From: a bacterium
Lineage (GTDB): Bacteria > Armatimonadota > Zipacnadia > Zipacnadales > Zipacnadaceae
NCBI GenBank assembly: GCA_030602615.1
Contig: JAUVZM010000017.1
Span: 1-42,170, forward strand
Reading direction: 5' to 3'
Length of the DNA stretch: 42,170 nucleotides
Shown: piece by piece, positions 32,384-41,780 of the stretch
Layout of the letters: every line of letters starts with the position of its first letter
How positions within the stretch are numbered: position 1 is the first letter of the stretch
Made by a program: the position numbers and the translations under genes
The notes under the pieces: generated by a model
What the model was told of the DNA's origin: nothing
What the model saw: only the letters and a program-made list of their open reading frames with translations
The model's database searches: none

Positions 32384-35300
32384 TCAGAAGCCGCGGGTGA
32401 AACTGACGCGGAATTGGGCATCGTTTTCCTCATCAGTGGTGAAGCTGACTCGGAATTTGCGGGGCAGCTCATAGGAAAGCCCAAGATCCCACTCATCTTC
32501 GGTCTCGGAGACGACAGTGTGGCGGTAGTTTACCAGCAGGTCCTCCATCACATATTTGCCAATCCGCACATCAATTGGCTGATCAAATCCAAACATTACG
32601 GTGAACTGGTCAAGCCCCAGGGCCTGCTTAATCTGCTCTTCAACGGGGCGGAAGATTGCCGCCCGGAAGCCCGCAGCCAACAGTCCAGTGAACTGTTGGG
32701 AAAACAGATCAGTGAGGCTACCCCCGCCCCCGTCGGCAACCAGGCCCAGCGGCTCAGTGCCAATAATTTGATAAAGCTGGTCCTCACTGAGTTGCGGTCG
32801 GGAGCTTAGAGTCAGGTTGATATCGTTGGGCAAGGCCCCGCCGATCTCGATGAAGACGGTTAGTTGGTCTATCTGACGACCGTCAACCACTGCCGAGGGA
32901 ATAAGCTGGCGAGCCTCTCCCCAGATTCGGCCCGACAGTCCCAGTTCCATCGGCTCACGGTACTCGCCGGGCTTAGGCCCGTAGCGATATTCGACGCCCA
33001 GCTCAGCGATGCGCACCAGTCCGGTAGGAACGCTGGCCCGACCCGGCTCAAACTCAATCAGGCCGGTAACAAGCGGGCGCTGAGGGGTGCCAGTGAGGTG
33101 GGCTATGGTGGTATTGGCTTGCAGCGGGGCAGTGAGGCCCGGTGTTTTGAGCACGATGTTCTCACCCAGCACAACTTCAAGGTCAAATCGGGGGGCAGGC
33201 CGCTGCGGCCCCCAACTATAGGTTGGGCCGCCGCCCCCACCGCCAGCCGGCGGGGCCACTCGCGCCTGGGAGGGGACAATGCGCCCCATCACAACGGCTG
33301 GTTGGCCCTCGGCGGGGTTTTTCACAGTTATGCCACCGTCTACCAAGCCGTCGAATATCGGAGCATAGTTGACAGTGGCATCCGCCAATTCAATCTCAAT
33401 ATCTACCTCATTGTTGGCTAGCTGCGCGTAATCGAACTTGTCTATTCGGGTATGACCCGCGAGCCTCACCGCCCCTTCCCCGAGATTGCCGGCGAGATTC
33501 TCGATCGTGACAAGTTGCGAGCGGTCGGGCTGAGTTTTCATAGTGATTCGTCCGGCCAGTTCGCGGATAATATTCTCGCCCAACAGCGGCTGCTGCGCGG
33601 AGCTGATCTGCAGGGCCAAGTCAAACTGATTGCGCCAGAAGGGGCTGAACTGCGCCAGAGTCACGCTGCCGTCCAGCTTGAAGTCAGTGTCGTCGAGTCG
33701 AGCTGCCGCCGAGTCGATACTGATAACATTATGCTCACCGCGGCGCTGGACAGCGGCCCTGACATTGATACCTTCCCAGCCCTGGTGCCAACCCGGCAGG
33801 GCGATTTTTCCGTCACTAATATGCGCATGCCCTTCAATGGTAGGGTCATCTACTCGCCCGCTGATGCTAACTTCGCTGTCCACCCGGCCGCGCGTCCGCA
33901 ACTGGCTCCACACCGTCTGCTCAAGTTCTTCTTCGGCCCGCGCCCGCACAAATTCATCTAACACTGCCGGGAAGAGGCCCAGATCAGTATTCTCCAGCTT
34001 AGCAGATAGCTGAATTTGCCCGTCGGGATCCAGGCCCAGCGGCCTCCACTGGACGGGCAGTTTGCCACGCAGGACCATCTCCTGGTCTCCGCGCTTGAGC
34101 AGCAGCATATCAATATCCAGCCCGCTCTCATCCAGACTAAGCACCGGAATGTTGGCCTGGTCAAACTTGATGCCCTCAAAGGTGGGACTGTCAACAAATA
34201 CACTACCGCGAAAGGAGGGCCGGCGCGTCGGGCCGCTAGCGGCCACAGTAAGGACGCCAATCGTCCCGCCCAGGGAAATCTCTTCGGGAAGCCATTGCCG
34301 CCACAGCGCGATATTGAAGTTAGTGCCGTCCGCAAATAGTGACAACTCACCGTCGGGATCAATTTCGCCCTCGATTGTCAGCAGACCCTCGCCTTGAGTG
34401 ACATCAGCCAAGATGTCATAGACCTCCACCAGTTGCCCATCCGAAATCTGCACGGTGCACTCACCCATGACATCGGGCAGGGCCTTGCGGTCGAAGCCAA
34501 GCTCAGTCAGCTCCGCCTGCAGGTAGGCAATCATCTGCTCAGGAGAACCTTCCAGCGCCATGGCCAGGTCAATATCTCCCTGGGCGCGCAGAGCCAGGCC
34601 GCGCAGCCGCTTGGCAATCTCGCTGTTACCTGACGCGCCGCCCATCAGCTTACTAACCGGTGCCGCCAGTCGCAATAGCTGGCCGATGTGTCCCCCCAAT
34701 AACTCTACATACGCCCTGCCCTGTTCCTGTTCCCACTGGTAGTCACCGCCCGCCCGGACCTGGGCGCCGGCTACCTGTAAGGTAGTATCCTGCAGGGAGA
34801 CCTTGCCCTGTCCGACACGAATCATTGTATCAATGGCACTGATCTGCTGGCCGCCTATCACCAGGCGCGGGACCACCAGGTGGGCTCGTCCCACCGGCCC
34901 CTGCGAGCTGCTGCGTATCTCAATCTCAGGCAGGTCCACCCGGCCGGCGATGGCCACCTCAGTCTCCTGGGGTGAGACAATAGACTGCAGATCAATGTTC
35001 TCCATCGACAACTGCGCAGCAAACTCCGGCACAACCGGCTCACCGGCCAGCACTTGCCGCCAATCTTCCAGATAGCCCTGCATGGTGATGACCGCTTGTG
35101 AGACGTGGAGATTTCCCTCAGTAATCTCAGCGCGTTGGCGGTCAACTACAAACCCGACTTTTGCCTCAGTAACCGGATAGGGCCCGTAGTAGCCGAAGGG
35201 CACGACCAGCTCCGCGGCCAGTCGCGGGTCGGTGATCGTCCCCGACAGTGTGGCACTGGCCTCGGCTACGCCGCTAATGGGGCGATCAAGGCCGACTTCA

Positions 35301-37573
35301 TCGCTGATTTCCTGCAGTTGCAGGCCGACCAGACGAAGCTGAGCCGCCACCGGCATCTGCTCGGCCGCACGGCTCAGGCCCGCCAGCCGGCCACTACCCG
35401 CCAGCATCGTCGGACCGCGGGACACCAGCAACTCGTCCAGTGCCACCGCCGACTGCTCTATGGTGGCGCGAACAAACAGGGCGTCAGTAGAGAGTTGCTG
35501 GCTGCCGGCACCGAACGCCACCAGCTCAGCGTCACCGACCAGATCTTCCCGGGTCCCTGCCACATTCGCGCATACAAAGGCTACACCGGACAGATCGGGA
35601 CGATTAAGCTGCTGGCCCCAACCGGCCAGATCCAGTTCAGCGCTGTTTATCGCCAGGTCCACCTCGCCGCTGCTGCTTACCTGGCCCTGCAAGCAGGCTT
35701 GTCCCTTGGGGTCGCGGAGGCTCACCATCCGCAATTGCAGGTCGTCTTCACGCAACTCCCACAGACCAGTGGCCTCCTCAACGGTAATACCGCGGAAGCA
35801 AAGGTCGCCGACTCGCGTCCGGCTGACTATGTGAGGCTTGCCCCCTTTAACCTCGCCAGCCAACAGGAGATTGACCTGGCCGCTTAGATCGCCGAGGTCC
35901 AGTCCCTGGATCCGCTGAAGGCTGGCCAGTTGTAGATCGCGGCCGGCCAGATCGAAGTAAACTTGCGGGTGGTGATCCTCATCCCAGCCCGCCAGCGCCT
36001 GGCCGATGACCTTCCCTCCTGCTACCTCCGCCTGCAGGCCAGACAGCCGCACCGTGTTGCCCGCCATCTGCACGCGGCCTTGCAGATTAGCGACCGACAG
36101 ATCGTCAACGGTGGCGCATCCGACTTGCAAGGTGGTTTCCAGAACCGGTGTCGCGCCGGCGTAGGCCAGGCTCAGCTCGACATTCTGCAGGTCGCTGATA
36201 TGAACCGTATGCTGCGCAGAATCGCCAGCAGAGCCATCCGAGGTTGTCCACGGAGCGGGACTGAGCGTCTCGGCGGTGACCTGCGCGGCCACAGCCGGGC
36301 TTGCTACGCTGGGAATAGACGCCTGCACCTGCAGGCCACTAACCGCCCCGGGGAAATCGTCCTGGACAACGAGGTTAGTCGTCCCCCGAATACGCGCCGC
36401 TAACTCAACCGAGGGGTCCGCCAGTTGACCGATGACCTGCAAATTGGCATTGAGCCGCCCAGCCTGCCCCAGCAGCTTCACTGCCGGGAGGGAGTCGGAC
36501 GGCAGCAACTCCAGCACAAATTCGGGGGCCAGATTGGTCACTCGTGCTGACAGATCAACAGTCAGGTCCGACCAATCAAAGAGGCTGCCGGTCCCCCGCA
36601 CGCTAGCTCCCGCCCATCTGCCGGACAGACTCTGAATATTCGCGCCCGCCGGAGTGACACTTGCCTGGGCGTCGAACCGAACTGGCCCACGCAGAGCAGC
36701 TACCTGTGCGGTGGCGTCCTTCACCGTAGCCGAGGCGAAGTAGTCAAGGCCCCCACTTGACTCGGGATTTATTCCCCACCAGACAGTGAACCGACCGTCA
36801 ATAGTCCCCTCAGTCAGATCAAAGCCGGGAGAGCGGACGAACTGCTCATACCACCACGGCGCATCAAGGCCTCGCAGCTTCCCGTCCACGGCAAAGGCGT
36901 TCGTCTCGGTGTCGGCACGAACGTCTAACTCAGCAGCAGCGAAACGCTGATTGGTAGCGCCAGTCTCCAGGTGAACGTACAGGGGCCCGTACTGGCTGAT
37001 GAGCGCCTCGCCGCTAACATCCGTAAGTCGGAGCTCCAGGGCCCGGTCGTCACGGGTGGGGGCGGCTTCATCGCGCAGGTCAATTACGCTATTGGTAATG
37101 ACCACCTGGCCGCGGAAACGCTCCTCTGGCGGAATCACTCGAGGTGGCTCGGGCGGCGGGAAGATTTGGGTGAGGTTGATGATACCCTGCTCGTCGCGGG
37201 CCACATCGGCGTAGGCCCTGTCTATCTCCACTCGCGGGATGCAGGCCAGCGGCGGCCGGCCGCGGATTATTGCGAACAAGTCGTAGTCTACCCGAATCCG
37301 TTCAGCAGCCAGCACCACGCCATCGGCCAGATGGTCGCCCGCGGCGATGGCCAGACCATTTATGACCACCCCCGTGAGCAGATTGCCTTCAACGGTGCCG
37401 ACCTGGACCTCGCGCCCACTGCGCTGGGCCAGTTGCTCAGCAATTACAGCACGCAACTGGGCGCGCGCCCAGCGGCTTTGGCCGGCCAGGTAGACGGCAC
37501 CAATGCCCCCGATCACAACGAGCACCAGCAATATTAGGAGGGCCTTCTTTGTGCGTCGCAACACACCAATCAC
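32384..37573 (-). CDS. tamB: TamB/DUF490-family translocation and assembly protein
   Basis: 1729 residues. A cytoplasmic N-terminus precedes a single membrane helix (ALLILLVLVVIGGIGAVYLAG, about 11-31). About 1300 residues of AsmA-like, beta-strand-rich repeats follow, then the TamB C-terminal domain (about 1330-1729), with TTIAHLTGTPQRPLVTGLIEF, LSEDQLYQIIGTEPLG and RIGKYVMEDLLVNYRHTV. It ends in an aromatic residue. A Gly-rich run (PPAGGGGGGPTYSWG) sits near 1470. TamB-type proteins bridge the inner and outer membranes as a lipid conduit and aid outer-membrane biogenesis. No TamA is nearby, so BamA may be its partner. The GTG start has a weak ribosome site. Confidence 0.93.
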   Translation of the reverse strand: MIGVLRRTKKALLILLVLVVIGGIGAVYLAGQSRWARAQLRAVIAEQLAQRSGREVQVGTVEGNLLTGVVINGLAIAAGDHLADGVVLAAERIRVDYDLFAIIRGRPPLACIPRVEIDRAYADVARDEQGIINLTQIFPPPEPPRVIPPEERFRGQVVITNSVIDLRDEAAPTRDDRALELRLTDVSGEALISQYGPLYVHLETGATNQRFAAAELDVRADTETNAFAVDGKLRGLDAPWWYEQFVRSPGFDLTEGTIDGRFTVWWGINPESSGGLDYFASATVKDATAQVAALRGPVRFDAQASVTPAGANIQSLSGRWAGASVRGTGSLFDWSDLTVDLSARVTNLAPEFVLELLPSDSLPAVKLLGQAGRLNANLQVIGQLADPSVELAARIRGTTNLVVQDDFPGAVSGLQVQASIPSVASPAVAAQVTAETLSPAPWTTSDGSAGDSAQHTVHISDLQNVELSLAYAGATPVLETTLQVGCATVDDLSVANLQGRVQMAGNTVRLSGLQAEVAGGKVIGQALAGWDEDHHPQVYFDLAGRDLQLASLQRIQGLDLGDLSGQVNLLLAGEVKGGKPHIVSRTRVGDLCFRGITVEEATGLWELREDDLQLRMVSLRDPKGQACLQGQVSSSGEVDLAINSAELDLAGWGQQLNRPDLSGVAFVCANVAGTREDLVGDAELVAFGAGSQQLSTDALFVRATIEQSAVALDELLVSRGPTMLAGSGRLAGLSRAAEQMPVAAQLRLVGLQLQEISDEVGLDRPISGVAEASATLSGTITDPRLAAELVVPFGYYGPYPVTEAKVGFVVDRQRAEITEGNLHVSQAVITMQGYLEDWRQVLAGEPVVPEFAAQLSMENIDLQSIVSPQETEVAIAGRVDLPEIEIRSSSQGPVGRAHLVVPRLVIGGQQISAIDTMIRVGQGKVSLQDTTLQVAGAQVRAGGDYQWEQEQGRAYVELLGGHIGQLLRLAAPVSKLMGGASGNSEIAKRLRGLALRAQGDIDLAMALEGSPEQMIAYLQAELTELGFDRKALPDVMGECTVQISDGQLVEVYDILADVTQGEGLLTIEGEIDPDGELSLFADGTNFNIALWRQWLPEEISLGGTIGVLTVAASGPTRRPSFRGSVFVDSPTFEGIKFDQANIPVLSLDESGLDIDMLLLKRGDQEMVLRGKLPVQWRPLGLDPDGQIQLSAKLENTDLGLFPAVLDEFVRARAEEELEQTVWSQLRTRGRVDSEVSISGRVDDPTIEGHAHISDGKIALPGWHQGWEGINVRAAVQRRGEHNVISIDSAAARLDDTDFKLDGSVTLAQFSPFWRNQFDLALQISSAQQPLLGENIIRELAGRITMKTQPDRSQLVTIENLAGNLGEGAVRLAGHTRIDKFDYAQLANNEVDIEIELADATVNYAPIFDGLVDGGITVKNPAEGQPAVVMGRIVPSQARVAPPAGGGGGGPTYSWGPQRPAPRFDLEVVLGENIVLKTPGLTAPLQANTTIAHLTGTPQRPLVTGLIEFEPGRASVPTGLVRIAELGVEYRYGPKPGEYREPMELGLSGRIWGEARQLIPSAVVDGRQIDQLTVFIEIGGALPNDINLTLSSRPQLSEDQLYQIIGTEPLGLVADGGGGSLTDLFSQQFTGLLAAGFRAAIFRPVEEQIKQALGLDQFTVMFGFDQPIDVRIGKYVMEDLLVNYRHTVVSETEDEWDLGLSYELPRKFRVSFTTDEENDAQFRVSFTRGF

Positions 37574-37656
37574 TCGCTACTTTTCAGCAACAGGCTACTA
37601 AGAGGGTGCCGTCGCGCGATTTCAGCCTGAACCCAGCCGCATAATCCTTCTGTCAG

Positions 37657-38565
37657 CTATTTCGTCAAGACTGCGCGGGCGGCCTTCGCCGCCTGGTAAC
37701 TGCTGCGCACGAAGGGGCCTGACAGCACGCAGGCCAACCCGGCCTCTCGGCCCCACTGCCGGTACAACCCAAACTCATCAGGGGGAACATAGCGGCTGAC
37801 CGGGCGGTGGTGGCGGGTGGGCTGCAGATACTGGCCGATGGTCAATATGCTGACGCCGGCATCAACCAGGTCCGTCATCGTCCGGCGAATCTCGTCGGTG
37901 GTCTCCCCCATCCCGACGATAAGCCCCGACTTGGTCGAGATGTGAGGAGCGATCTGGCCGGCGGCAGCCAGCATGCCCAACGAGCGGTTGTAGTCAGCCT
38001 GGGGACGAATTTCAGGCTGGAGGCGAGGCACGGTCTCGACATTGTGATTGAACACAGTCGGCTCGGCTTCCAGCACTCGAGCAAGCGCTGACCTATCTCC
38101 GCCGAAGTCGGAGGTCAGCACCTCGATACCAGCTTCCGGCAGACGGTTGCGAATTGCGCGGATGGTCGCTGCAAAGTGACCAGCGCCGCCGTCAGGCAGG
38201 TCATCACGAGTCACGCAGGTGACCACGACGAAATCCAGACCCAGGTCCGCGGCGGCCTCGGCCACGCGCTGCGGCTCCTGCAAGTCAAGGGGCTGAGGAC
38301 TACCGCTGTCAATCGCGCAGAAGCTGCAGTTGCGAGTGCAGACCGTGCCCATTATCAGAAAAGTGGCGGTGCCGTGGCTGTAGCACTCGCCGATGTTGGG
38401 ACAATGAGCCTGCTCGCAGACAGTAGCCACATCATGACAGCCCAGCCTCCGACCGGTGTTTTCGGTGAGCGCAGCCTTCTTTACCTTAACTCGCAGCCAC
38501 GGCGGCAGAGGTCCAGCAGTGCCTGTTCTTGCTTCAATTGCTGGCGGCCCCGGATGATGAGTCAT
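37657..38565 (-). CDS. lipA: Lipoyl synthase
   Basis: 302 residues; radical-SAM enzyme inserting two sulfurs into octanoyl groups on E2 and GcvH proteins. The auxiliary-cluster motif CEQAHCPNIGEC (about 50-61) and the SAM-cluster motif CTRNCSFC (about 76-83) are intact, and the C-terminal RSSY Ser is present. GETTDEI and QYLQPTRHHRPVSRYVPP are typical. The N-terminal PLPPWLRVKV is normal. The gene follows thiL by 18 nt; an AGGA lies about 10 nt before the start. Confidence 0.97.
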   Translation of the reverse strand: MTHHPGPPAIEARTGTAGPLPPWLRVKVKKAALTENTGRRLGCHDVATVCEQAHCPNIGECYSHGTATFLIMGTVCTRNCSFCAIDSGSPQPLDLQEPQRVAEAAADLGLDFVVVTCVTRDDLPDGGAGHFAATIRAIRNRLPEAGIEVLTSDFGGDRSALARVLEAEPTVFNHNVETVPRLQPEIRPQADYNRSLGMLAAAGQIAPHISTKSGLIVGMGETTDEIRRTMTDLVDAGVSILTIGQYLQPTRHHRPVSRYVPPDEFGLYRQWGREAGLACVLSGPFVRSSYQAAKAARAVLTK

Positions 38566-38583
38566 AATATGCTGATCCTGTCC

Positions 38584-39588
38584 TCAGTGACTGGCGAAGT
38601 GATCCCAACCGCCGCGATCCAGTTCGATTTCATTCCCGTCGGCGTCCAGCACTGTCACGCCCGTGCCGGCGGCGACGAACCCAATTTCGGTCAATTTAAC
38701 GCCCTCGGCTTCGACCAGGGCGCAGGCCTGTTCCACTAAACCACGGGGCACGGCCAAAAGCAGTTCATATTCCTCCCCGCCCGTCAACGCCCACTGAAGC
38801 GGATCGACATCACCTTGGACGGCCACCTCGCGGCAGGCCTCGGCTACGGGGAGGCGGCTCGCCTGAATAGTCAGAGCAACCGCGCTGGCCTCGGCGACGT
38901 GCGCAGCATCCTGGACAAGCCCGTCGCTTATATCGATGGCGCAGAGTGGCTGGGACAGTTGCTGCAAGCACCGGGCGACCGCGAACTGCGGAGTGGGTCG
39001 GGCAAATCGGTGGCGCAGCGCCGGCGGCAGGCCGTCAGCGTTCTCAACTAGGCCGCCCTCCAGTAAGTGCAAAGCGGCGGCGGCCTCGCCCAACGTGTTG
39101 GTTACCAGCAGGACATCATCGAGTTGGGCGGTACTCCGCAGCCAGGGCCGTTCGGCCTGGCCTACTACTACTATATCAAGGTATATTCGGTCGGGACTGG
39201 CGCAGGTATCGCCGCCGGCCAGAGCAGCGCCGTGCTCGGTGGCAGCCTCGTGTATCCCACAGATAAGCTGCTCAGCGAAGGTGGCTTCTTCTGCCGGGGG
39301 CAAGCCCGCCGAGACAAAAACGGCGAGGGCCTCTCCACCCATCGCCGCTATGTCGCTGAGTGCGGCAGCGGTCGCCCGCCACCCGATTTGCTGGGCAGTC
39401 AGCCACTGGCGGCGGAAATGCTGGCCTTCGAGGCAGGCATCAGTGGTGACCAGCAGATGCCCAGCCCCAGCAGGCTCGATCACCGCCGCGTCGTCGCCAA
39501 TGCCGACGACCACTGACTCGTGACCAGCGCCGACAGCCTCAGCGATCCGGGCTATCAGACCAAATTCGCCCAGCTCTTCCAGCCGCAC
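38584..39588 (-). CDS. thiL: Thiamine-monophosphate kinase
   Basis: 334 residues; ATP-dependent phosphorylation of thiamine phosphate to the diphosphate cofactor. PurM/ThiL-fold motifs: GEFGLIARI, VVGIGDDAAVIEP, LVTTDACLEGQHF, AALSDIAAMGGEA, ALAGGDTCASP, CAIDISDGLVQDA and GGEEYELLLAV. The GTG start has GAGG 8 nt upstream. In the same run as lipA; both supply cofactors of 2-oxoacid dehydrogenases, though co-regulation is only inferred. Confidence 0.96.
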   Translation of the reverse strand: MRLEELGEFGLIARIAEAVGAGHESVVVGIGDDAAVIEPAGAGHLLVTTDACLEGQHFRRQWLTAQQIGWRATAAALSDIAAMGGEALAVFVSAGLPPAEEATFAEQLICGIHEAATEHGAALAGGDTCASPDRIYLDIVVVGQAERPWLRSTAQLDDVLLVTNTLGEAAAALHLLEGGLVENADGLPPALRHRFARPTPQFAVARCLQQLSQPLCAIDISDGLVQDAAHVAEASAVALTIQASRLPVAEACREVAVQGDVDPLQWALTGGEEYELLLAVPRGLVEQACALVEAEGVKLTEIGFVAAGTGVTVLDADGNEIELDRGGWDHFASH

Positions 39589-39606
39589 CGGAATCCTCGG
39601 AATCTG

Positions 39607-40119
39607 CTATTCTTCCCCGCCAGAAGAAGGTTCGGTCACTGGCTGAGCAGCATAGGGACTGGGCAGGACCTGGGGCAGGGCTTCGGCCACCGACTGGGCC
39701 CACTTCCAAGCCAAGTCCTCGGCTGAGGCGGCTCCGGCATTGACCGCATCCTCGTCGTAGACCGTAATTAACCGATACGGCCCGACATAGATGGTCGGCT
39801 GGCCACGGATGTCACGGACCCAACGCCCAATGTTGCCACAGACCGGACCGCTGATGCCCGCAGAGAGAATCTCGGTGATGCGGGCATCAACAATCTCGGC
39901 GCGAACGGGCAGAGTGAGTCCCCCACCGTTGCCGGGTATCTCGAAGAACTCGACACCGCCAACTGCTATCATCCCGATAGCATCCGCCGGCCACCAGCCC
40001 ACCAAGGGCACGTCTTCGTAACTGCCGTAGAGAACGTACTCCTCAGGTTGCCCGGTCCACGCCCCGCTGGCTGCCAGGACCAACAACACCAGCAATGTAA
40101 CGCCTGCTATGGTACGCAT
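39607..40119 (-). CDS. Small secreted protein sharing a domain with the pilus-N-like protein
   Basis: 170 residues; AGGAGG 9 nt before the ATG. The signal peptide is GVTLLVLLVLAASGAWTG. One domain (about 50-153) carries RAEIVDARITEILSAGI, PTIYVGPYRLITVYDEDAV and SAEDLAWKWAQSVAEAL. The layout is helix, strand pair ending in 'L.TV...DA', then 'LA..WA' helix. The same layout occurs at residues 45-135 of the protein at 23817-25613. I recall similar segments in periplasmic N-termini of some cyanobacterial MscS-type channels, but cannot confirm. Function unknown. Confidence 0.7.
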   Translation of the reverse strand: MRTIAGVTLLVLLVLAASGAWTGQPEEYVLYGSYEDVPLVGWWPADAIGMIAVGGVEFFEIPGNGGGLTLPVRAEIVDARITEILSAGISGPVCGNIGRWVRDIRGQPTIYVGPYRLITVYDEDAVNAGAASAEDLAWKWAQSVAEALPQVLPSPYAAQPVTEPSSGGEE

Positions 40120-40149
40120 ATACGTATCCTCCTTGCCAAAGTGATACGA

Positions 40150-40920
40150 CTATTCGTCACCTTTGGGAACACGACCAAAACGCCGCTGCCGGCTACTGTA
40201 TTCTTCAATTGCCTCAAGCAGGTGAGCGGCGGTAAAATCGGGCCACAACACCGGCATCACTACCAGCTCGGCGTAGGCAATCTGCCACAGCAGGAAGTTG
40301 CTGAGGCGCATCTCCCCGCCGGGACGAATTATCAGGTCAGGGGCGGGCAGGTCCGGCGCATATAAATGACCGGCGAAAAGCTGCTCATCAATATCTGCCG
40401 GGGAGACATCGCCTGCTTCTACTTGCTGGGCAAGGCTCCGGGTGGCGTCAATAATCTCGGCGCGTCCGCCGTAGTTGACCAGTAGATTCAGGATCAGTCC
40501 GTCATTGGCGGCGGTATCCCGTTCCACCTCATCAAGCACCCGCTGCAGGGACTGCGGCAAGTCCTGGCGGCGCCCGGAAGCAACAAAGCGAACATTGTTG
40601 GCCACCAGCGCCTGCAGCTCTTCGCGCAGCGCCATCTCAATCAGTTCCATCAATCCCTCGACTTCAGGGGTGGGCCGCTGCCAGTTTTGGACGCTGAAGG
40701 CATACAGCGAGAGCACTTCGATGCCCAGCTTGGCGCAGGCCTCGATCACCCTCCGGGCAGCATTACGGCCCTCCAGGTGACCGTCCATTCGGCTGAGGCC
40801 ATGCTGCTCGGCCCAGCGGCCATTGCCGTCCATTATTATGGCAATGTGCGCGGGAACCTCGCAGTCCGCCGGGAGCTTGTTTGTCAGATCAGTGGCTGGT
40901 TCCGACAACAGTTGCCACAC
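40150..40920 (-). CDS. uppS: Isoprenyl (undecaprenyl) diphosphate synthase
   Basis: 256 residues; cis-prenyltransferase making the C55 lipid carrier for peptidoglycan, O-antigen and exopolysaccharide. Motifs: HIAIIMDGNGRWAEQHG (catalytic Asp), GHLEGRNAARRV, SLYAFSVQNWQRPTPEVEGL, LNLLVNYGGRAEI and LIIRPGGEMRLSNFLLWQ. Two usually conserved positions differ: Gln for Glu in the S-E-N-W motif and Pro for Thr in I-R-T-G-G-E. The start is uncertain: the GTG at 40920 abuts an AGGA, and a TTG at 40908 would be better spaced. cdsA, normally next, is missing here. Confidence 0.94.
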   Translation of the reverse strand: MWQLLSEPATDLTNKLPADCEVPAHIAIIMDGNGRWAEQHGLSRMDGHLEGRNAARRVIEACAKLGIEVLSLYAFSVQNWQRPTPEVEGLMELIEMALREELQALVANNVRFVASGRRQDLPQSLQRVLDEVERDTAANDGLILNLLVNYGGRAEIIDATRSLAQQVEAGDVSPADIDEQLFAGHLYAPDLPAPDLIIRPGGEMRLSNFLLWQIAYAELVVMPVLWPDFTAAHLLEAIEEYSSRQRRFGRVPKGDE

Positions 40921-40964
40921 TCCTGTAAATAGATATCTGTTCAGGGGCCATTGGTAAGGCCTGT

Positions 40965-41186
40965 TCAGTCAGCCTCACCACAGCCCAGACTAATCTGCCG
41001 AGCCACTGTGAGCATTATACCGTGTTGACCGGCACGGTGCTGCTGAATGACCCGCAGCGGGCCGGCCGGGACCTGATGAGGTGACGGTGGCCCGCTTTGC
41101 TCTATCTCTACCTGCCAGTCTGCATTGCCCAGTAAGCGCCGAGCACTTGTCAGCTCGTGCCCGACCGTATCAGGCGCAGTTATCAT
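40965..41186 (-). CDS. Small PASTA-like protein between frr and uppS
   Basis: 73 residues. The ATG at 41186 shares a base with the frr stop (TGATG), a sign of coupled translation. The pattern GHELTSARRLLGNADWQVEIEQ, then PP, RVIQQHR and IMLTVAR matches the layout of a single PASTA-like module (helix followed by three strands). It resembles small proteins I recall near frr/uppS in some Clostridia. No signal peptide. Real gene likely; role unknown. Confidence 0.6.
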   Translation of the reverse strand: MITAPDTVGHELTSARRLLGNADWQVEIEQSGPPSPHQVPAGPLRVIQQHRAGQHGIMLTVARQISLGCGEAD

Positions 41187-41740
41187 CAGAACTCCCTGAC
41201 CTCGGTGATCTTCTCTTCGACCGCCTCGTCAATCTTCTCGATGAACTCGTCAGTAATCTCCTGGACTTCGGCTTTTCCCCGTCTGACCTCATCTTCGGAA
41301 AGCCCCTCATCTTGCTCCATCTTGTCAATACCGTCATTGGCCTCCCGGCGGATATTGCGCATCTGCACCCGATTCTCTTCGGCCATCTTCTGGACGAGCT
41401 TGGCCAGTTCTTCGCGGCGCTCTTCGGTAAGCGACGGTAACGCCAGGCGGATAATATTACCGTCACTGCTGGGGCTAAGCCCCAGTTCGGAGGTGAGAAT
41501 CGCCTTTTCGATGGCCTCGAGGCTGGATTTGTCCCAGGGGGTGATGGTAATAAGCCGGGGCTCGGGTACTGATATGGTAGCCAATTGGTTGATGGGCAAC
41601 TTCGAGCCGTAGTAGTCAACCTTGATGGGTTTGAGAATCGCTGGAGAGGCCCGGCCGGTGCGTACGGTCCCCAGTTGGTCTTGAAAGTCTTTGAGTACCT
41701 GCTGCATCTTGCGCTTGTGAGCAGCAATGAGCCGATCCAT
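41186..41740 (-). CDS. frr: Ribosome recycling factor
   Basis: 184 residues, full length. It splits post-termination ribosomes with EF-G. TVRTGRASPAILKPIKVDYYG and the helical hairpin LPSLTEERREELAKLVQKMAEENRVQMRNIRREA are diagnostic. Strong AGGAGG before the ATG. It follows pyrH by 40 nt, the near-universal order in bacteria. Confidence 0.98.
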   Translation of the reverse strand: MDRLIAAHKRKMQQVLKDFQDQLGTVRTGRASPAILKPIKVDYYGSKLPINQLATISVPEPRLITITPWDKSSLEAIEKAILTSELGLSPSSDGNIIRLALPSLTEERREELAKLVQKMAEENRVQMRNIRREANDGIDKMEQDEGLSEDEVRRGKAEVQEITDEFIEKIDEAVEEKITEVREF

Positions 41741-41780
41741 AGAATCTCCTCCTTACCGCAAAGTTGTCAATTGGAGCGCT

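Noticed and set aside
35105-35887. 260-codon plus-strand open frame
   Set aside because: Antisense within tamB; no independent evidence.
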